NCBI RefSeq assembly: GCF_000747155.1
Contig: NZ_AVCK01000022.1
Coordinates: forward strand, 62,001-126,000
Reading direction: 5' to 3'
Length of the DNA stretch: 64,000 nucleotides
Origin: Arenimonas metalli CF5-1
GTDB taxonomy: Bacteria; Pseudomonadota; Gammaproteobacteria; Xanthomonadales; Xanthomonadaceae
Positions 40,517 through 49,081 of this stretch are shown in pieces. Position 1 is the first letter of the stretch. Every line of letters begins with the position of its first letter. A program made the position numbers and the translations under genes. The notes under the pieces are model-generated. The model saw only the letters and a list, made by a program, of their open reading frames with translations, did not search any database and was not told where the DNA came from.

Positions 40517-40606
40517 GAAAGAACGGGGTCAGGTTCACTTACCTGGCGAAGCAACCCGGCCACAGCCAAGTTCCGGCGAGGTAAGTGAACCTGACCCCGT
40601 TCTTTC
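40517..40606. repeat. MITE-like inverted repeat related to RAYT ends
   Basis: Perfect 28-base arms (40517-40544 and 40579-40606) with a 34-base centre. Each arm contains GAACGGGGTCAGGTTCACTT, whose GGGGTCAG core matches the GGGGTCAGAG of the RAYT terminal repeats at 31935. It lies in the 168-base promoter gap between divergent oleB and the efflux adaptor gene and has no coding capacity, so it resembles a non-autonomous element. Confidence 0.85.
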
Positions 40607-40666
40607 TCATGCGGCCTCACGGGGCAGAAGCTGTCCTGAGATTCGAATTGCCCCCGGAGCCTTGGC

Positions 40667-41884
40667 ATGAAGCGCCCCCTCGTCGTTGCTGCGCTGGTCG
40701 TGGTCGTCCTGGCCCTGGGCTGGTCCGGCCTGCAGTCCCTGCGCGGCCCGGTGCTCGACGGCTACGGGGTCACGGCCCGCCCGCTGGTCCAGACCGTGGT
40801 CGCCACCGGCCGGGTGGCGGCGGTGTCGCGGGCACAGGTGGGCAGCCCGGTCACCGCGGTGGTGCTGGAGCGGCGGGTGGAGGAAGGCGACGTGGTGCAG
40901 CCCGGCGACGTGTTGGCCGTGCTGCGTGCCGATGACCTCGAGGCCGCCGTGCGTGAGGCCGAATCCTCGCTGGCCCAGCTGCAGCAGGCCACCCGCCCGC
41001 AGGCCCAGGCCGCGCTGCGCGAGGCCGAGGCCCGGCTGGCGCAGGCCAGCCGCGAGGCCGAACGCCGCCGAGACCTGTTCGCGCGCCAGCTGATCGCCCG
41101 CGAGGCGCTGGAGCAGGCCACCCAGGCCGAAACCACCGCCCGCTCCACCGCCGAGCAGGCCCGCCTGGCCGCGGCCGCGCTCGCCGCCGGCCAGCCCGCC
41201 GAAGCCGCCGCCCGCGCCCGGCTCGAATCCGCGCGCGCCCAGCTGGCCAAGACCACGATCCGCGCCGAGGTGGCCGGCACCGTGCTCACCCGCAATGCCG
41301 AGCCCGGCGACCTGGTGCAGCCCGGCCGCGTGCTGTTCGAGATCGCCCGCGCGGGCGATACCGAGATCCTGCTGCCGCTGGACGAAAAGAACCTCGAGGT
41401 GCTGGCGCTGGACCAGCCGGCGATGTGCGTGGCCGACGCCTTCCCGTCGCGCCCCTTCCCGGCCCGCGTCAGCTTCATCGCGCCCAGCGTGGACCCGCAG
41501 CGCGGCTCGGTGGACATCCGGCTCACCGTGTCGCCCGCGCCCGACTTCCTGCGCCAGGACATGACCGTGTCGGTGAACGTGGAGACCGGCCGCCGCGAGC
41601 GCGCCATCGTCGTGCCCAACGACGCCCTGGCCAGCACCGACGATGGCCGCGCCGAACTGTGGGCCGTCGTCGACGGCCGCGCCGCGCGACGCACCGTGAC
41701 GCTGGGCCTGCGCGGCCTGGCGATGACCGAAATCACCGAGGGCCTGGCCGAAGGCGACCGCGTGCTGGCCGACGCCCAGGCGCCGGTGGCCGAAGGCGAC
41801 CGCGTGCGCGTGCGGGACGGCGCGCTGCCCACCGAGGCGGGCAACGCCGCCACCCGCAACGAACTGCCGGCCAAGCTCGACTGA
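40667..41884 (+). CDS. ABC efflux periplasmic adaptor (MacA/HlyD family)
   Basis: A 405-residue membrane-fusion protein. It has an N-terminal anchor (PLVVAALVVVVLALGW), a biotinyl-lipoyl-like domain (about 45-100, GSPVTAVVLERRVEEGDVVQPGDVLAVL in part), a helical hairpin of about 100-200 with coiled-coil character, and barrel domains to the C-terminus. It would link an inner-membrane ABC pump to an outer-membrane exit duct. The downstream permease and ATPase complete a DevBCA/MacAB-like set; an outer-membrane factor is not in the window. GGAG precedes the ATG. Confidence 0.92.
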   Translation: MKRPLVVAALVVVVLALGWSGLQSLRGPVLDGYGVTARPLVQTVVATGRVAAVSRAQVGSPVTAVVLERRVEEGDVVQPGDVLAVLRADDLEAAVREAESSLAQLQQATRPQAQAALREAEARLAQASREAERRRDLFARQLIAREALEQATQAETTARSTAEQARLAAAALAAGQPAEAAARARLESARAQLAKTTIRAEVAGTVLTRNAEPGDLVQPGRVLFEIARAGDTEILLPLDEKNLEVLALDQPAMCVADAFPSRPFPARVSFIAPSVDPQRGSVDIRLTVSPAPDFLRQDMTVSVNVETGRRERAIVVPNDALASTDDGRAELWAVVDGRAARRTVTLGLRGLAMTEITEGLAEGDRVLADAQAPVAEGDRVRVRDGALPTEAGNAATRNELPAKLD

Positions 41885-41889
41885 CGCCG

Positions 41890-43092
41890 ATGTGGATCGA
41901 ATGGACCATCGCCACCCGCTTCCTGCGCGAGGGCAAGGCGCAGAGCACGCTGATCCTGGTCGGCATCGCCACGGGCGTGGCGGTGATCGTATTCCTGACT
42001 GCGCTGATCACCGGCCTGCAGGGCAACATCATCAACCGCACGCTGGGCACGCAGGCGCACATCCGCGTGCAGCCGACGGAGGAAACCAACCGCATCCTGG
42101 CGCCCGCCGACGGCAGCGTGCAGCTCGTGCTCGAGAACAAGCGCGCGCAACGGCTGCGTTCGATCAACAACTGGCAGCAGGTGCGCGACGTGCTGGACAC
42201 GCTGCCGCAGGTCACGGCGGTGTCGCCGGTCATCTCGGGCCCGGCGTTCGCGCGCCGCGGCGAGGCACTGGAGTCGGTGGCGCTGGTGGGCATCGATGCC
42301 GAGCGCTACCAGCGCATCATCCCGATCCAGGACGACGTGGTGGCCGGCGTATTCCGCATCGGCGCCGGCGACACGGTGATCGGCAAGCAGCTGGCGGCGG
42401 ACCTGGGCATCCGCGTCGGCGACAAGCTGCGGCTTGACGGCGGCCAGGGCCGCGAGACGGTGCTCAACGTCGCCGGCATCTTCGAGCTGGGCGTGCGCGA
42501 GCTGGATTCGCGCTACGTTTACCTGGACATGAAGCAGGCGCAGTCGCTGCTCGACCTGCCCGGCGCGGCGACCGTGATCGACGTGACGGTGGACGACATT
42601 TTCGCGGCGCAGCCGATCGCGACGCGCATCGGCCGGCTGACGGGGCTCAAGTCCGAGAGCTGGATGGAGACGAACGCGCAGCTGATGAACGCGCTCCGCT
42701 CGCAGAGCCTGAGCACGCAAATGATCAGCCTGTTCGTGGCGCTGAGCGTGGCGCTGGGCATCGCCAGCGTGCTGTCGGTGAGCGTGGTGCAACGCACGCG
42801 CGAGATCGGCATCCTGCGCGCGATGGGCACGACGCGGCCGCAGATGCTGCGGGTGTTCCTGATGCAGGGCGCGATCTTCGGCCTGGCCGGGTCGCTGGTG
42901 GGCGGGCTGGCGGGCTATGCACTCGTGGGCGCATTCAACACCTTCGGGCCCAAGCTGTTTTTCATCCCGGTGGACCCTTGGCTGCTGGTGGGCGCCGCGG
43001 CGCTGGCGACGTTGACCGGCATCGTCGCGGCGGCGGTGCCGGCGCGGCGCGCGTCGGGCCTGGACCCGGTGGAGGCGATCCGCCATGTCTGA
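41890..43092 (+). CDS. ABC transporter permease (MacB/LolC-like, FtsX fold)
   Basis: A 400-residue protein with one N-terminal membrane helix (about 24-44), a large periplasmic domain (about 45-270), and three C-terminal helices (QMISLFVALSVALGIASVLSV, GAIFGLAGSLVGGLAGYAL, WLLVGAAALATLTGIVAAAV). This is the four-helix MacB/FtsX layout. The ATG at 41890 was chosen 5 bases after the adaptor stop. It overlaps the ATPase gene by 8 bases. The substrate is unknown; a lipid, peptide or antibiotic is typical for the family. Confidence 0.92.
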   Translation: MWIEWTIATRFLREGKAQSTLILVGIATGVAVIVFLTALITGLQGNIINRTLGTQAHIRVQPTEETNRILAPADGSVQLVLENKRAQRLRSINNWQQVRDVLDTLPQVTAVSPVISGPAFARRGEALESVALVGIDAERYQRIIPIQDDVVAGVFRIGAGDTVIGKQLAADLGIRVGDKLRLDGGQGRETVLNVAGIFELGVRELDSRYVYLDMKQAQSLLDLPGAATVIDVTVDDIFAAQPIATRIGRLTGLKSESWMETNAQLMNALRSQSLSTQMISLFVALSVALGIASVLSVSVVQRTREIGILRAMGTTRPQMLRVFLMQGAIFGLAGSLVGGLAGYALVGAFNTFGPKLFFIPVDPWLLVGAAALATLTGIVAAAVPARRASGLDPVEAIRHV

Positions 43093-43813
43093 GACCCATG
43101 ACGCCGCGCAGGAAGTGCTGCGGCTCGCGGGCCTGCGCAAGAGCTACAACGTCGGGAAGCCGACCGAGGTGGAAGTGCTGCACGGCCTGGACCTGCGGCT
43201 GCAGCGCAGCGACTTCGCGGCGCTGGTGGGCGCGTCGGGCTCGGGCAAGAGCACGCTGCTGAACGTGATCGGACTGCTGGACCGCCCGACCGATGGCGAG
43301 CTTTTTCTTCTTGGCAAGCCCACCCGCGCGATGGACGACGCCGGGCGCACCGCGCTGCGCGGCAGCGCGATCGGCTTCGTGTTCCAGTTCCACCATCTGA
43401 TCCAGGCCTTCACCGCGCTGGAGAACGTGCTGATGCCGCTGATGGTGGCGAGCGGCAAGCCCACGCGCGAGCAGCTCGATCGCGGGCGGGGGCTGCTGTC
43501 GGACGTTGGCCTCTCGGGACTCGAACACCGCAAGCCCGACCAGCTCTCCGGCGGCCAGCAGCAGCGCGTGGCGGTCGCCCGCGCGCTCATCACCCGCCCC
43601 GCCCTGCTGCTCGCCGACGAACCCACCGGCAACCTCGACAGCCAGTCCGCCGGCGAGGTCTTCGAACTCTTCCGCAAGTTCAACCGCGAGTTCGGCTGCG
43701 CCGTGCTGCTGGTCACCCACGACCCGCGGCTGTCGGCCCGGTGCGACCGCACCGTGTCGCTGGTGGACGGCCGCATCGCCAGCGACGAGGGCGGGGCCAA
43801 GGGCGGAAGCTGA
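43085..43813 (+). CDS. ABC transporter ATP-binding protein (MacB/LolD-like)
   Basis: A 242-residue ATPase. Walker A GASGSGKSTLLNVIG, signature LSGGQQQRVAVARAL, Walker B LLADEPTGNLDS and the H-loop LLVTHD are intact. It powers the permease encoded just upstream, whose last 8 bases it overlaps. The sequence is close to LolD/MacB ATPases that work by mechanotransmission rather than through a channel. Confidence 0.94.
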   Translation: MSETHDAAQEVLRLAGLRKSYNVGKPTEVEVLHGLDLRLQRSDFAALVGASGSGKSTLLNVIGLLDRPTDGELFLLGKPTRAMDDAGRTALRGSAIGFVFQFHHLIQAFTALENVLMPLMVASGKPTREQLDRGRGLLSDVGLSGLEHRKPDQLSGGQQQRVAVARALITRPALLLADEPTGNLDSQSAGEVFELFRKFNREFGCAVLLVTHDPRLSARCDRTVSLVDGRIASDEGGAKGGS

Positions 43814-43836
43814 CCCCGTCGTGCGACGGCCGGGCG

Positions 43837-44463
43837 CTAGTCCAGCCGACGCAGCACGGCCCAGGCGAAGGACTGCGGGCTGCCGCCGGGGGTGGTGTGG
43901 ATCTCGTGGCGCTGGTCGACCAGCGTGAAGCCGGGGCCCATCAGGGCGGCGATGTCGGCGGGTGCGCGTCGCGCGACGATGAGCCCGCTGCAGCGCTCGG
44001 GGCCGTCCGGCGCGAAGCCGCCGATCACCGCGTGCCCGCCCGGGCGCAGGCTCCGCGCGGCCTGGGCGGCGTAGCCCGCGGCCGCCTCGGGCGTGGTCAG
44101 GAAATGCAGCACGGCGCGGTCATGCCAGAGATCGAAGGCGGCCTCCGGCAGGTTTGCGTCGAGCACATCGGCCGCCAGCCAATGGACGGCTTCGGCGCGC
44201 TGGCCCAGGCGCTGGCGCGAGACCGCGAGCGCTTCGCCGGCGAGGTCGAGCACGGTGATGTCGGGGACACCGCGATCAAGCAGGTCGTCGACCAGCGTGG
44301 ACGCCCCGCCGCCGACATCGATGACGCGCGAGGCCTTCGACAGGCCGGCCGCTTCGAGCAGGGCAAGCGAGGTCTCGAGGTGCGGCCGGTACCAGCTCAC
44401 GCTGTCGCTGGGCTTGCGGCGGTAGACGTCCTGCCAGTGCGCGGCGGCCTCAGTGTCGGTCAT
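43837..44463 (-). CDS. class I SAM-dependent methyltransferase
   Basis: A 208-residue protein with the SAM-binding motif I RVIDVGGGASTLVDDLL, an acidic residue in ITVLDLAGEAL and the motif II region FDLWHDRAVLHFL. The N-terminus HWQDVYRRKPSDSVSWYRPHLETS resembles thiopurine-type or small-molecule methyltransferases. The substrate is not evident. It converges with the ABC ATPase gene and is separated by 21 bases from the OYE gene upstream. Confidence 0.85.
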   Translation of the reverse strand: MTDTEAAAHWQDVYRRKPSDSVSWYRPHLETSLALLEAAGLSKASRVIDVGGGASTLVDDLLDRGVPDITVLDLAGEALAVSRQRLGQRAEAVHWLAADVLDANLPEAAFDLWHDRAVLHFLTTPEAAAGYAAQAARSLRPGGHAVIGGFAPDGPERCSGLIVARRAPADIAALMGPGFTLVDQRHEIHTTPGGSPQSFAWAVLRRLD

Positions 44464-44484
44464 GGCCCGTGCCCTCCATGCGCC

Positions 44485-45609
44485 TCAGGCAATTGAACCA
44501 GGTTCATCGGCTTTCAGCAGGTTCGGGAACTGGCGGGGCTGCGAGCGCAGGTACTGCGGCGGCGCGGCGACGCTGGCGCCGAGGTGCGCCGCGGCATGCC
44601 AGGGCCAGCGCGGGTCGTAGAGGATGCCGCGGGCGATGGCCACGAGGTCGGCATCGCCGGTGGCGACGATGGCTTCGGCGTGGTCGTAGTCGGTGATCAT
44701 TCCAACGGCCACCACCGGAATCGCCACCGCCTGCTTCACCGCGCGCGCGTGCGGCACCTGGTAGCCGGGTCCGACCGGGATCCGCTGCGCCGGGTGCAGC
44801 CCGCCGGTCGAGACATGGATGGCGCTGCAGCCGCGCGCCTCCAGGGCTTTCGCGAACGCCACCGTGTCTTCGGTGGTCCAGCCGCCGTCGACCCAGTCGG
44901 TGGCGGACACCCGCACGCTGACCGGGTTTTCCGCCGGGAAGGCCGCGCGCACCGCATCGAAGACCTCCAGCGGGAAGCGCATGCGGTTCCCGGGCGTGCC
45001 GCCGTACTCGTCGTCGCGCTGGTTGGACAACGGCGACAGGAACTGGTGCAGCAGGTAGCCGTGCGCGGCGTGGATCTGCACCGCGTCGAGGCCCAGGCGC
45101 GCGGCGCGGCGCGCGGCGGCGGCGAAGGCGTCGCGCACTTCGTCCATCTGCTCGCGCGTCATCGCCTCGGGGGCGTGGTCGGTATCGTGGAACGGCAGCG
45201 CCGACGGCGCGACGGTCTGCCAGCCGTGGGCGTGGCCGGGCGCGATCTGCCTGCCGCCGTGCCAAGGCAGGTCGGTCGAGGCCTTGCGGCCCGCATGCGC
45301 GAGCTGGATCGCGATCGGCATCGAAGACCATCGGCGAACGGACTGCAGCACCGTCGCCATCGCCGCCTCGGTGTCGTCATCCCAGAGCCCGACGTCACCG
45401 TAGGAGATCCGCCCTTCGGGTCGCACCGCGGTGGCCTCGATCGTGAGCAGCCCGGCGCCGGACAGCACCAGCTGGCCGAGGTGGATCAGGTGCCAGTCGG
45501 TCATCTTGCCGTCCACCGCCGAGTACTGGCACATGGGCGCGATGACGATGCGGTTGGGGAGCGACAGCGCGCCGACGGAAAGCGGTTCGAAGAGTTTCGG
45601 GCTGCTCAT
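44485..45609 (-). CDS. Old Yellow Enzyme-family NADH:flavin oxidoreductase (YqjM-like)
   Basis: A 374-residue TIM-barrel flavoenzyme. Features are [18 protein letters not shown] near the N-terminus, [37 protein letters not shown] and [13 protein letters not shown], all typical of YqjM-type ene-reductases that reduce activated C=C bonds using FMN. The last residues (ADEPGSIA) are encoded by a palindromic repeat copy. The ATG at 45609 overlaps the stop of the luciferase-like gene by 4 bases (ATGA), so the two flavoenzymes are co-expressed. Confidence 0.92.
   Translation of the reverse strand: MSSPKLFEPLSVGALSLPNRIVIAPMCQYSAVDGKMTDWHLIHLGQLVLSGAGLLTIEATAVRPEGRISYGDVGLWDDDTEAAMATVLQSVRRWSSMPIAIQLAHAGRKASTDLPWHGGRQIAPGHAHGWQTVAPSALPFHDTDHAPEAMTREQMDEVRDAFAAAARRAARLGLDAVQIHAAHGYLLHQFLSPLSNQRDDEYGGTPGNRMRFPLEVFDAVRAAFPAENPVSVRVSATDWVDGGWTTEDTVAFAKALEARGCSAIHVSTGGLHPAQRIPVGPGYQVPHARAVKQAVAIPVVAVGMITDYDHAEAIVATGDADLVAIARGILYDPRWPWHAAAHLGASVAAPPQYLRSQPRQFPNLLKADEPGSIA
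44490..44507. repeat. palindromic repeat copy inside the OYE 3' end
   Basis: CAATTGAACCAGGTTCAT on the plus strand is a family member with one arm base changed. Read on the minus strand it encodes the D-E-P-G-S-I stretch just before the TGA stop of the OYE gene. Confidence 0.8.
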
Positions 45610-46598
45610 GCCTGCCAGGCTTCCATGGTGAGTTCGAAGGAACGCACGCGCGCAGCGTGGTCGAAGATGTTGGCGGTGAGGATCAGTTCGTCCGGGCGAT
45701 GGCGTTCGACGAAGGCCTGCATCTGCGCGCGCACCGTGGCCGGCGCGCCGACCGCGCGGCAGGCCAGCGTGCTGTCGATCATGTGCCTCTCGGCGGGCGT
45801 GCAGTAGTCGTCGATGTCGGCGGCGCTGGCGAGCGGCGGCGGCACCAGGCCCGGGCGGCCGCGGCGCAGGTTCACGAAGGCCTGCTGCTGGGTGGTGAAC
45901 AGGCGCGCGGCTTCGTCGTCCGTGTCGGCGGCGACCACGTTGAGGGCCAGCATCGCGTGCGGCCGGGCCAGGCGCCTGGATGGTTTGAACTCGCGGCGAT
46001 ACACCGCCAGCGCCTGGTCGAGCGCATCCGGCGCGAAGTGCGAGGCAAAGGCATAAGGCAGCCCGAGCGCCGCGGCGAGGCGCGCGCCGAACAGGCTGGA
46101 GCCCAGGATCCACGCCTCGATCTCGACGCCCGCGCCGGGCACGGCCTGCACCGCCTGGCCCGGCTGCGCGGGTTCGAAATAGCGCAGCAGTTCGACCACG
46201 TCGGCCGGGAACTCCTCGGCATTGGCGTAGTAGCGCCGCAATGCCTGCGCGGCCGCCGCGTCGGTGCCGGGCGCGCGGCCCAGGCCGAGGTCGATGCGGT
46301 CCGGGAACAGGGTGCCCAGCGTGCCGAAGGCCTCGGCGGCCTGCAGCGGCGAGTGGTTCGGCAGCATGATGCCGCCCGCGCCCACGCGGATCCGCGAAGT
46401 GCCCGCGGCGACATGGCCGATCAGCACCGCGGTGGCTGCGCTGGCGATGCCCGGCATGTTGTGGTGCTCGGCCAGCCAGTAGCGGCGATAGCCGAGCCGC
46501 TCGCCCGCACGCGCCAGGTCGAGGGCGTTCGCGAAGGTCTGGGCCGGCGTGCTGCCGACGGTGACGGGGGCGAGGTCGAGGAGGGAGAGCGGGGTCAT
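45606..46598 (-). CDS. LLM-class flavin-dependent oxidoreductase
   Basis: A 330-residue luciferase-like monooxygenase. It starts [43 protein letters not shown] in part and has the [29 protein letters not shown] stretch that defines the type 1 family. It oxidises a small organic substrate with reduced FMN and O2; the substrate is unknown. The ATG at 46598 was chosen over longer frames because the family begins here. The 4-base overlap with the OYE gene suggests that the two belong to one short pathway. Confidence 0.92.
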   Translation of the reverse strand: MTPLSLLDLAPVTVGSTPAQTFANALDLARAGERLGYRRYWLAEHHNMPGIASAATAVLIGHVAAGTSRIRVGAGGIMLPNHSPLQAAEAFGTLGTLFPDRIDLGLGRAPGTDAAAAQALRRYYANAEEFPADVVELLRYFEPAQPGQAVQAVPGAGVEIEAWILGSSLFGARLAAALGLPYAFASHFAPDALDQALAVYRREFKPSRRLARPHAMLALNVVAADTDDEAARLFTTQQQAFVNLRRGRPGLVPPPLASAADIDDYCTPAERHMIDSTLACRAVGAPATVRAQMQAFVERHRPDELILTANIFDHAARVRSFELTMEAWQA

Positions 46599-46620
46599 CG
46601 GGGCGCCTCGGGGATCAGGC

Positions 46621-46851
46621 TTACTTGATGGGGTCCGCCGCGTCGTCCGCAAGGCGCGATTCGGTGCCCGGACCCGCCTTCGGCGTGAACGCTGTGTCGC
46701 CCGTGGCCGCCTGCCATGCCGCGAGTTGCTGCTCGTAGTGGGCGAGTTCCTCGGCATAGATCTCGTGCACGCAGCGGTCGCAGCCGCTGTCGCAGCAGTC
46801 GGCCGGCAGCGGCTTCTCCGGGGGGACGGGCTTCGCGGGCAAGCCAGTCAT
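46621..46851 (-). CDS. small Cys-rich oxidoreductase-like domain protein (PF09791-like)
   Basis: A 76-residue protein. Residues 1-40 read [20 protein letters not shown] followed by [16 protein letters not shown], which matches the oxidoreductase-like N-terminal motif (PPLPxxCCxSGCxxC) found in short proteobacterial proteins and in eukaryotic UPF0651 proteins. The four Cys may bind metal or a cofactor. The ATG at 46851 overlaps the lrp stop by 4 bases, so it is co-transcribed with the regulator. Confidence 0.78.
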   Translation of the reverse strand: MTGLPAKPVPPEKPLPADCCDSGCDRCVHEIYAEELAHYEQQLAAWQAATGDTAFTPKAGPGTESRLADDAADPIK

Positions 46852-47267
46852 CCGCGCAGCGTCCGCAGGTGCACGCTGGTTTCGCTGGCGCTGACGCCTT
46901 CGATGCCGCGGATTCGCTCGAGTGCGGAGGAGAGTTCGGCCAGGCTGCCCACGCGAAGTTCGACCAGCAGGTCCCAGCGGCCGTTGGTGTCGTGCAGGGC
47001 GGCGACGCCGGGTTCGCCCAGCAGCGCACGGATGACGCGCTGCTGGTTGCCCTCGACCGCGAGGGAGGTCCAGGCACGGATCTCGTCGGGCGTGGCGTCG
47101 GGGCGCAGGCGCAGGGTGTAGCCGGTGATCACGCCGTCGCGCTGCAGGCGCGCCATGCGGTTGGTGATCGTGCCGCGGGAAACGCCCAGCGCCTTGGCCA
47201 GGTCGGCCACGGGGGCCCGGGCGTCGTGGCGGAGTTTGGCGATCAGGCGCTGGTCGAGGTCGTCCAC
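46848..47267 (-). CDS. Lrp/AsnC-family transcriptional regulator
   Basis: A 139-residue regulator. The helix-turn-helix is in the N-terminal 50 residues (APVADLAKALGVSRGTITNRMARL), and an RAM/AsnC ligand domain follows (about 65-139, AWTSLAVEGNQQRVIRALL). It is divergent from the ornithine cyclodeaminase gene, with a 129-base gap, and probably controls it in response to an amino acid. The Lrp-family link to amino acid catabolism supports this, although the ligand is unknown. Confidence 0.92.
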   Translation of the reverse strand: MDDLDQRLIAKLRHDARAPVADLAKALGVSRGTITNRMARLQRDGVITGYTLRLRPDATPDEIRAWTSLAVEGNQQRVIRALLGEPGVAALHDTNGRWDLLVELRVGSLAELSSALERIRGIEGVSASETSVHLRTLRG

Positions 47268-47396
47268 TTGGACACTCCGGCATTTCGTACTGTCGTTTTA
47301 GCAGGTTTCTGGCGAAAACGTGGCATTACTGCCATTTCGCCCTGCCACGCCGGTCCGGACAATGGGGTCATCGAACCGCACACCCGGAGAACCCCG

Positions 47397-48449
47397 ATGG
47401 CCATGACCCAGCTCACCACCCAGGACCTCACCCGCATCGTCGCCGCGAATGGCCTGCCGACCCTGCTCGGCCGCCTGGTGGACTACCTGGAGGCGGACTT
47501 CCGCCGCTGGCCGGAGTTCGACAAGAGCCCGCGTTCGGCCGCGCACTCGGCGCTGGGCGTGATCGAGCTGATGCCGGTCGCGGACGCGAAGGAGTACAGC
47601 TTCAAGTACGTCAACGGCCACCCGGGCAACACGAAGCTGGGCCTCTCGACCGTGGTCGCCTTCGGCGTGCTGGCCGACATGGACACCGGCCTGCCGACGC
47701 TGATCAGCGAGCTGACGCTGACCACCGCGCTGCGCACCGCCGCCACCTCGGTGATGGCCGCGAAGCTGCTGGCGCGCAAGGATTCGAAAACGATGGCACT
47801 GATCGGCAACGGCGCCCAGAGCGAGTTCCAGGCGCTGGCCTTCCACCACCTGATGGGCATCGAGGAAGTGCGCGTGTTCGACACCGACCCGGCCGCCACC
47901 GACAAGCTGGTGCGCAACCTGGCCGCCGCCGCGCCCGCCCTGCGCGTGGTGCGCAGCGCCAGCGTCGCCCAGGCCGTGCGCGGCGCCGACATCGTGACCA
48001 CGGTGACCGCGGACAAGGCCAACGCCGACATCCTGACGCCGGACATGATCGAGCCCGGCATGCACATCAACGGCGTCGGCGGCGACTGCCCGGGCAAGAC
48101 CGAGCTGGCGCCGGAAGTGGTGGCGAATGCGTCGGTGTTCGTCGAGTTCGAGCCGCAGTCGCGCATCGAGGGCGAGCTGCAGCAGATGCCCGCCGACTTC
48201 CCCGCCACCGAGCTGTGGGAAGTGCTGACGCTGCGCGCCGCCGGCCGCCGCAACGGCGCCGAAGTGACGCTGTTCGATTCGGTCGGCTTCGCGCTGGAGG
48301 ATTACTCCGCGCTGCGCCTGGTGCGTGACTCCGCGAAGGAGCTGGGCCTGGGCCGCGAGGCCGGGCTGATCCCCGCGCTGCGCGACCCGAAGGATCTGTT
48401 CGGCGAGCTGGCCGCGGCGCCGGCGATTGCGCGGCTCAAGGTGGCCTGA
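47397..48449 (+). CDS. ornithine cyclodeaminase family protein
   Basis: A 350-residue member of the OCD/mu-crystallin family, which catalyses NAD-dependent deamination or ketimine reduction. The Rossmann motif is MALIGNGAQSEFQALAF, ELTLTTALRTAATSVMAAKLL precedes it, and HINGVGGDCPGKTELAPEVV carries the conserved Asp. The long form with a bulky N-terminus resembles ornithine cyclodeaminase, which makes proline from ornithine. Alanine dehydrogenase activity cannot be excluded. The ATG at 47397 has CGGAGA 6 bases upstream. Confidence 0.9.
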   Translation: MAMTQLTTQDLTRIVAANGLPTLLGRLVDYLEADFRRWPEFDKSPRSAAHSALGVIELMPVADAKEYSFKYVNGHPGNTKLGLSTVVAFGVLADMDTGLPTLISELTLTTALRTAATSVMAAKLLARKDSKTMALIGNGAQSEFQALAFHHLMGIEEVRVFDTDPAATDKLVRNLAAAAPALRVVRSASVAQAVRGADIVTTVTADKANADILTPDMIEPGMHINGVGGDCPGKTELAPEVVANASVFVEFEPQSRIEGELQQMPADFPATELWEVLTLRAAGRRNGAEVTLFDSVGFALEDYSALRLVRDSAKELGLGREAGLIPALRDPKDLFGELAAAPAIARLKVA

Positions 48450-48589
48450 CCCGTCGCGCGCGCCCGGCAGCGGGCGCGCGTCGGTTTCCCCGGCGGCCGT
48501 CGTCGCACGGGCCGACCGGCGGTGGCAGCGGCGGACGGCGGGTGCTAGCGTCCCGGGCGCAGGGGATACCGCGCCACGAGGAGCCCGCC

Positions 48590-49078
48590 ATGACCGCACG
48601 CATTGCCCGCAACACCATCTGCCTTTGGTACGACGGTGGCGCGCTGGACGCCGCGCGCTTCTACGCAGGGACCTTTCCCGACAGCCAGGTCGACGGCATC
48701 TTCAAGGCGCCGTCCGACTTCCCTTCAGGCAAGCAGGGCGACGTGCTGACGGTGGCGTTCACCGTGCTCGGCATCCCCTGCCTCGGCCTCAACGGCGGCC
48801 CGGCCTTCCCGCAGACCGAAGCGTTCTCGTTCCAGGTCGCCACCGACGACCAGGCGGAAACCGACCGCTACTGGAACGCCATCCTCGCCAACGGCGGCCA
48901 GCCCAGCGCCTGCGGCTGGTGCAAGGACCGCTGGGGCGTGAACTGGCAGATCACCCCGCGCGTGCTCACCCGCGCCCTCGCCGATCCGGACCCCGAGGTG
49001 GGGCGGCGCGCGTTCGAAGCGATGATGACCATGACCCGCATCGACGTCGCGGCCATCGAGGCGGCGGTGCGGGGCTAG
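48590..49078 (+). CDS. PhnB-like VOC-fold protein
   Basis: A 162-residue protein of the 3-demethylubiquinone methyltransferase-like/PhnB group (PF06983). Paired beta-alpha-beta-beta units are visible: ICLWYDGGALDAARFYAGTFPDSQV and FSFQVATDDQAETDRYWNAIL, then CGWCKDRWGVNWQITPRVL. These proteins are not methyltransferases despite the old name; their role is mostly unknown. The ATG at 48590 has GAGGAG 6 bases upstream. It is followed after 3 bases by the esterase gene. Confidence 0.87.
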   Translation: MTARIARNTICLWYDGGALDAARFYAGTFPDSQVDGIFKAPSDFPSGKQGDVLTVAFTVLGIPCLGLNGGPAFPQTEAFSFQVATDDQAETDRYWNAILANGGQPSACGWCKDRWGVNWQITPRVLTRALADPDPEVGRRAFEAMMTMTRIDVAAIEAAVRG

Positions 49079-49081
49079 GCG

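Noticed and set aside
40762-43140. A 792-codon open frame on the minus strand
   Set aside because: It is antisense to the efflux adaptor and permease; its composition is Arg/Ser/Ala rich and shows no domain.
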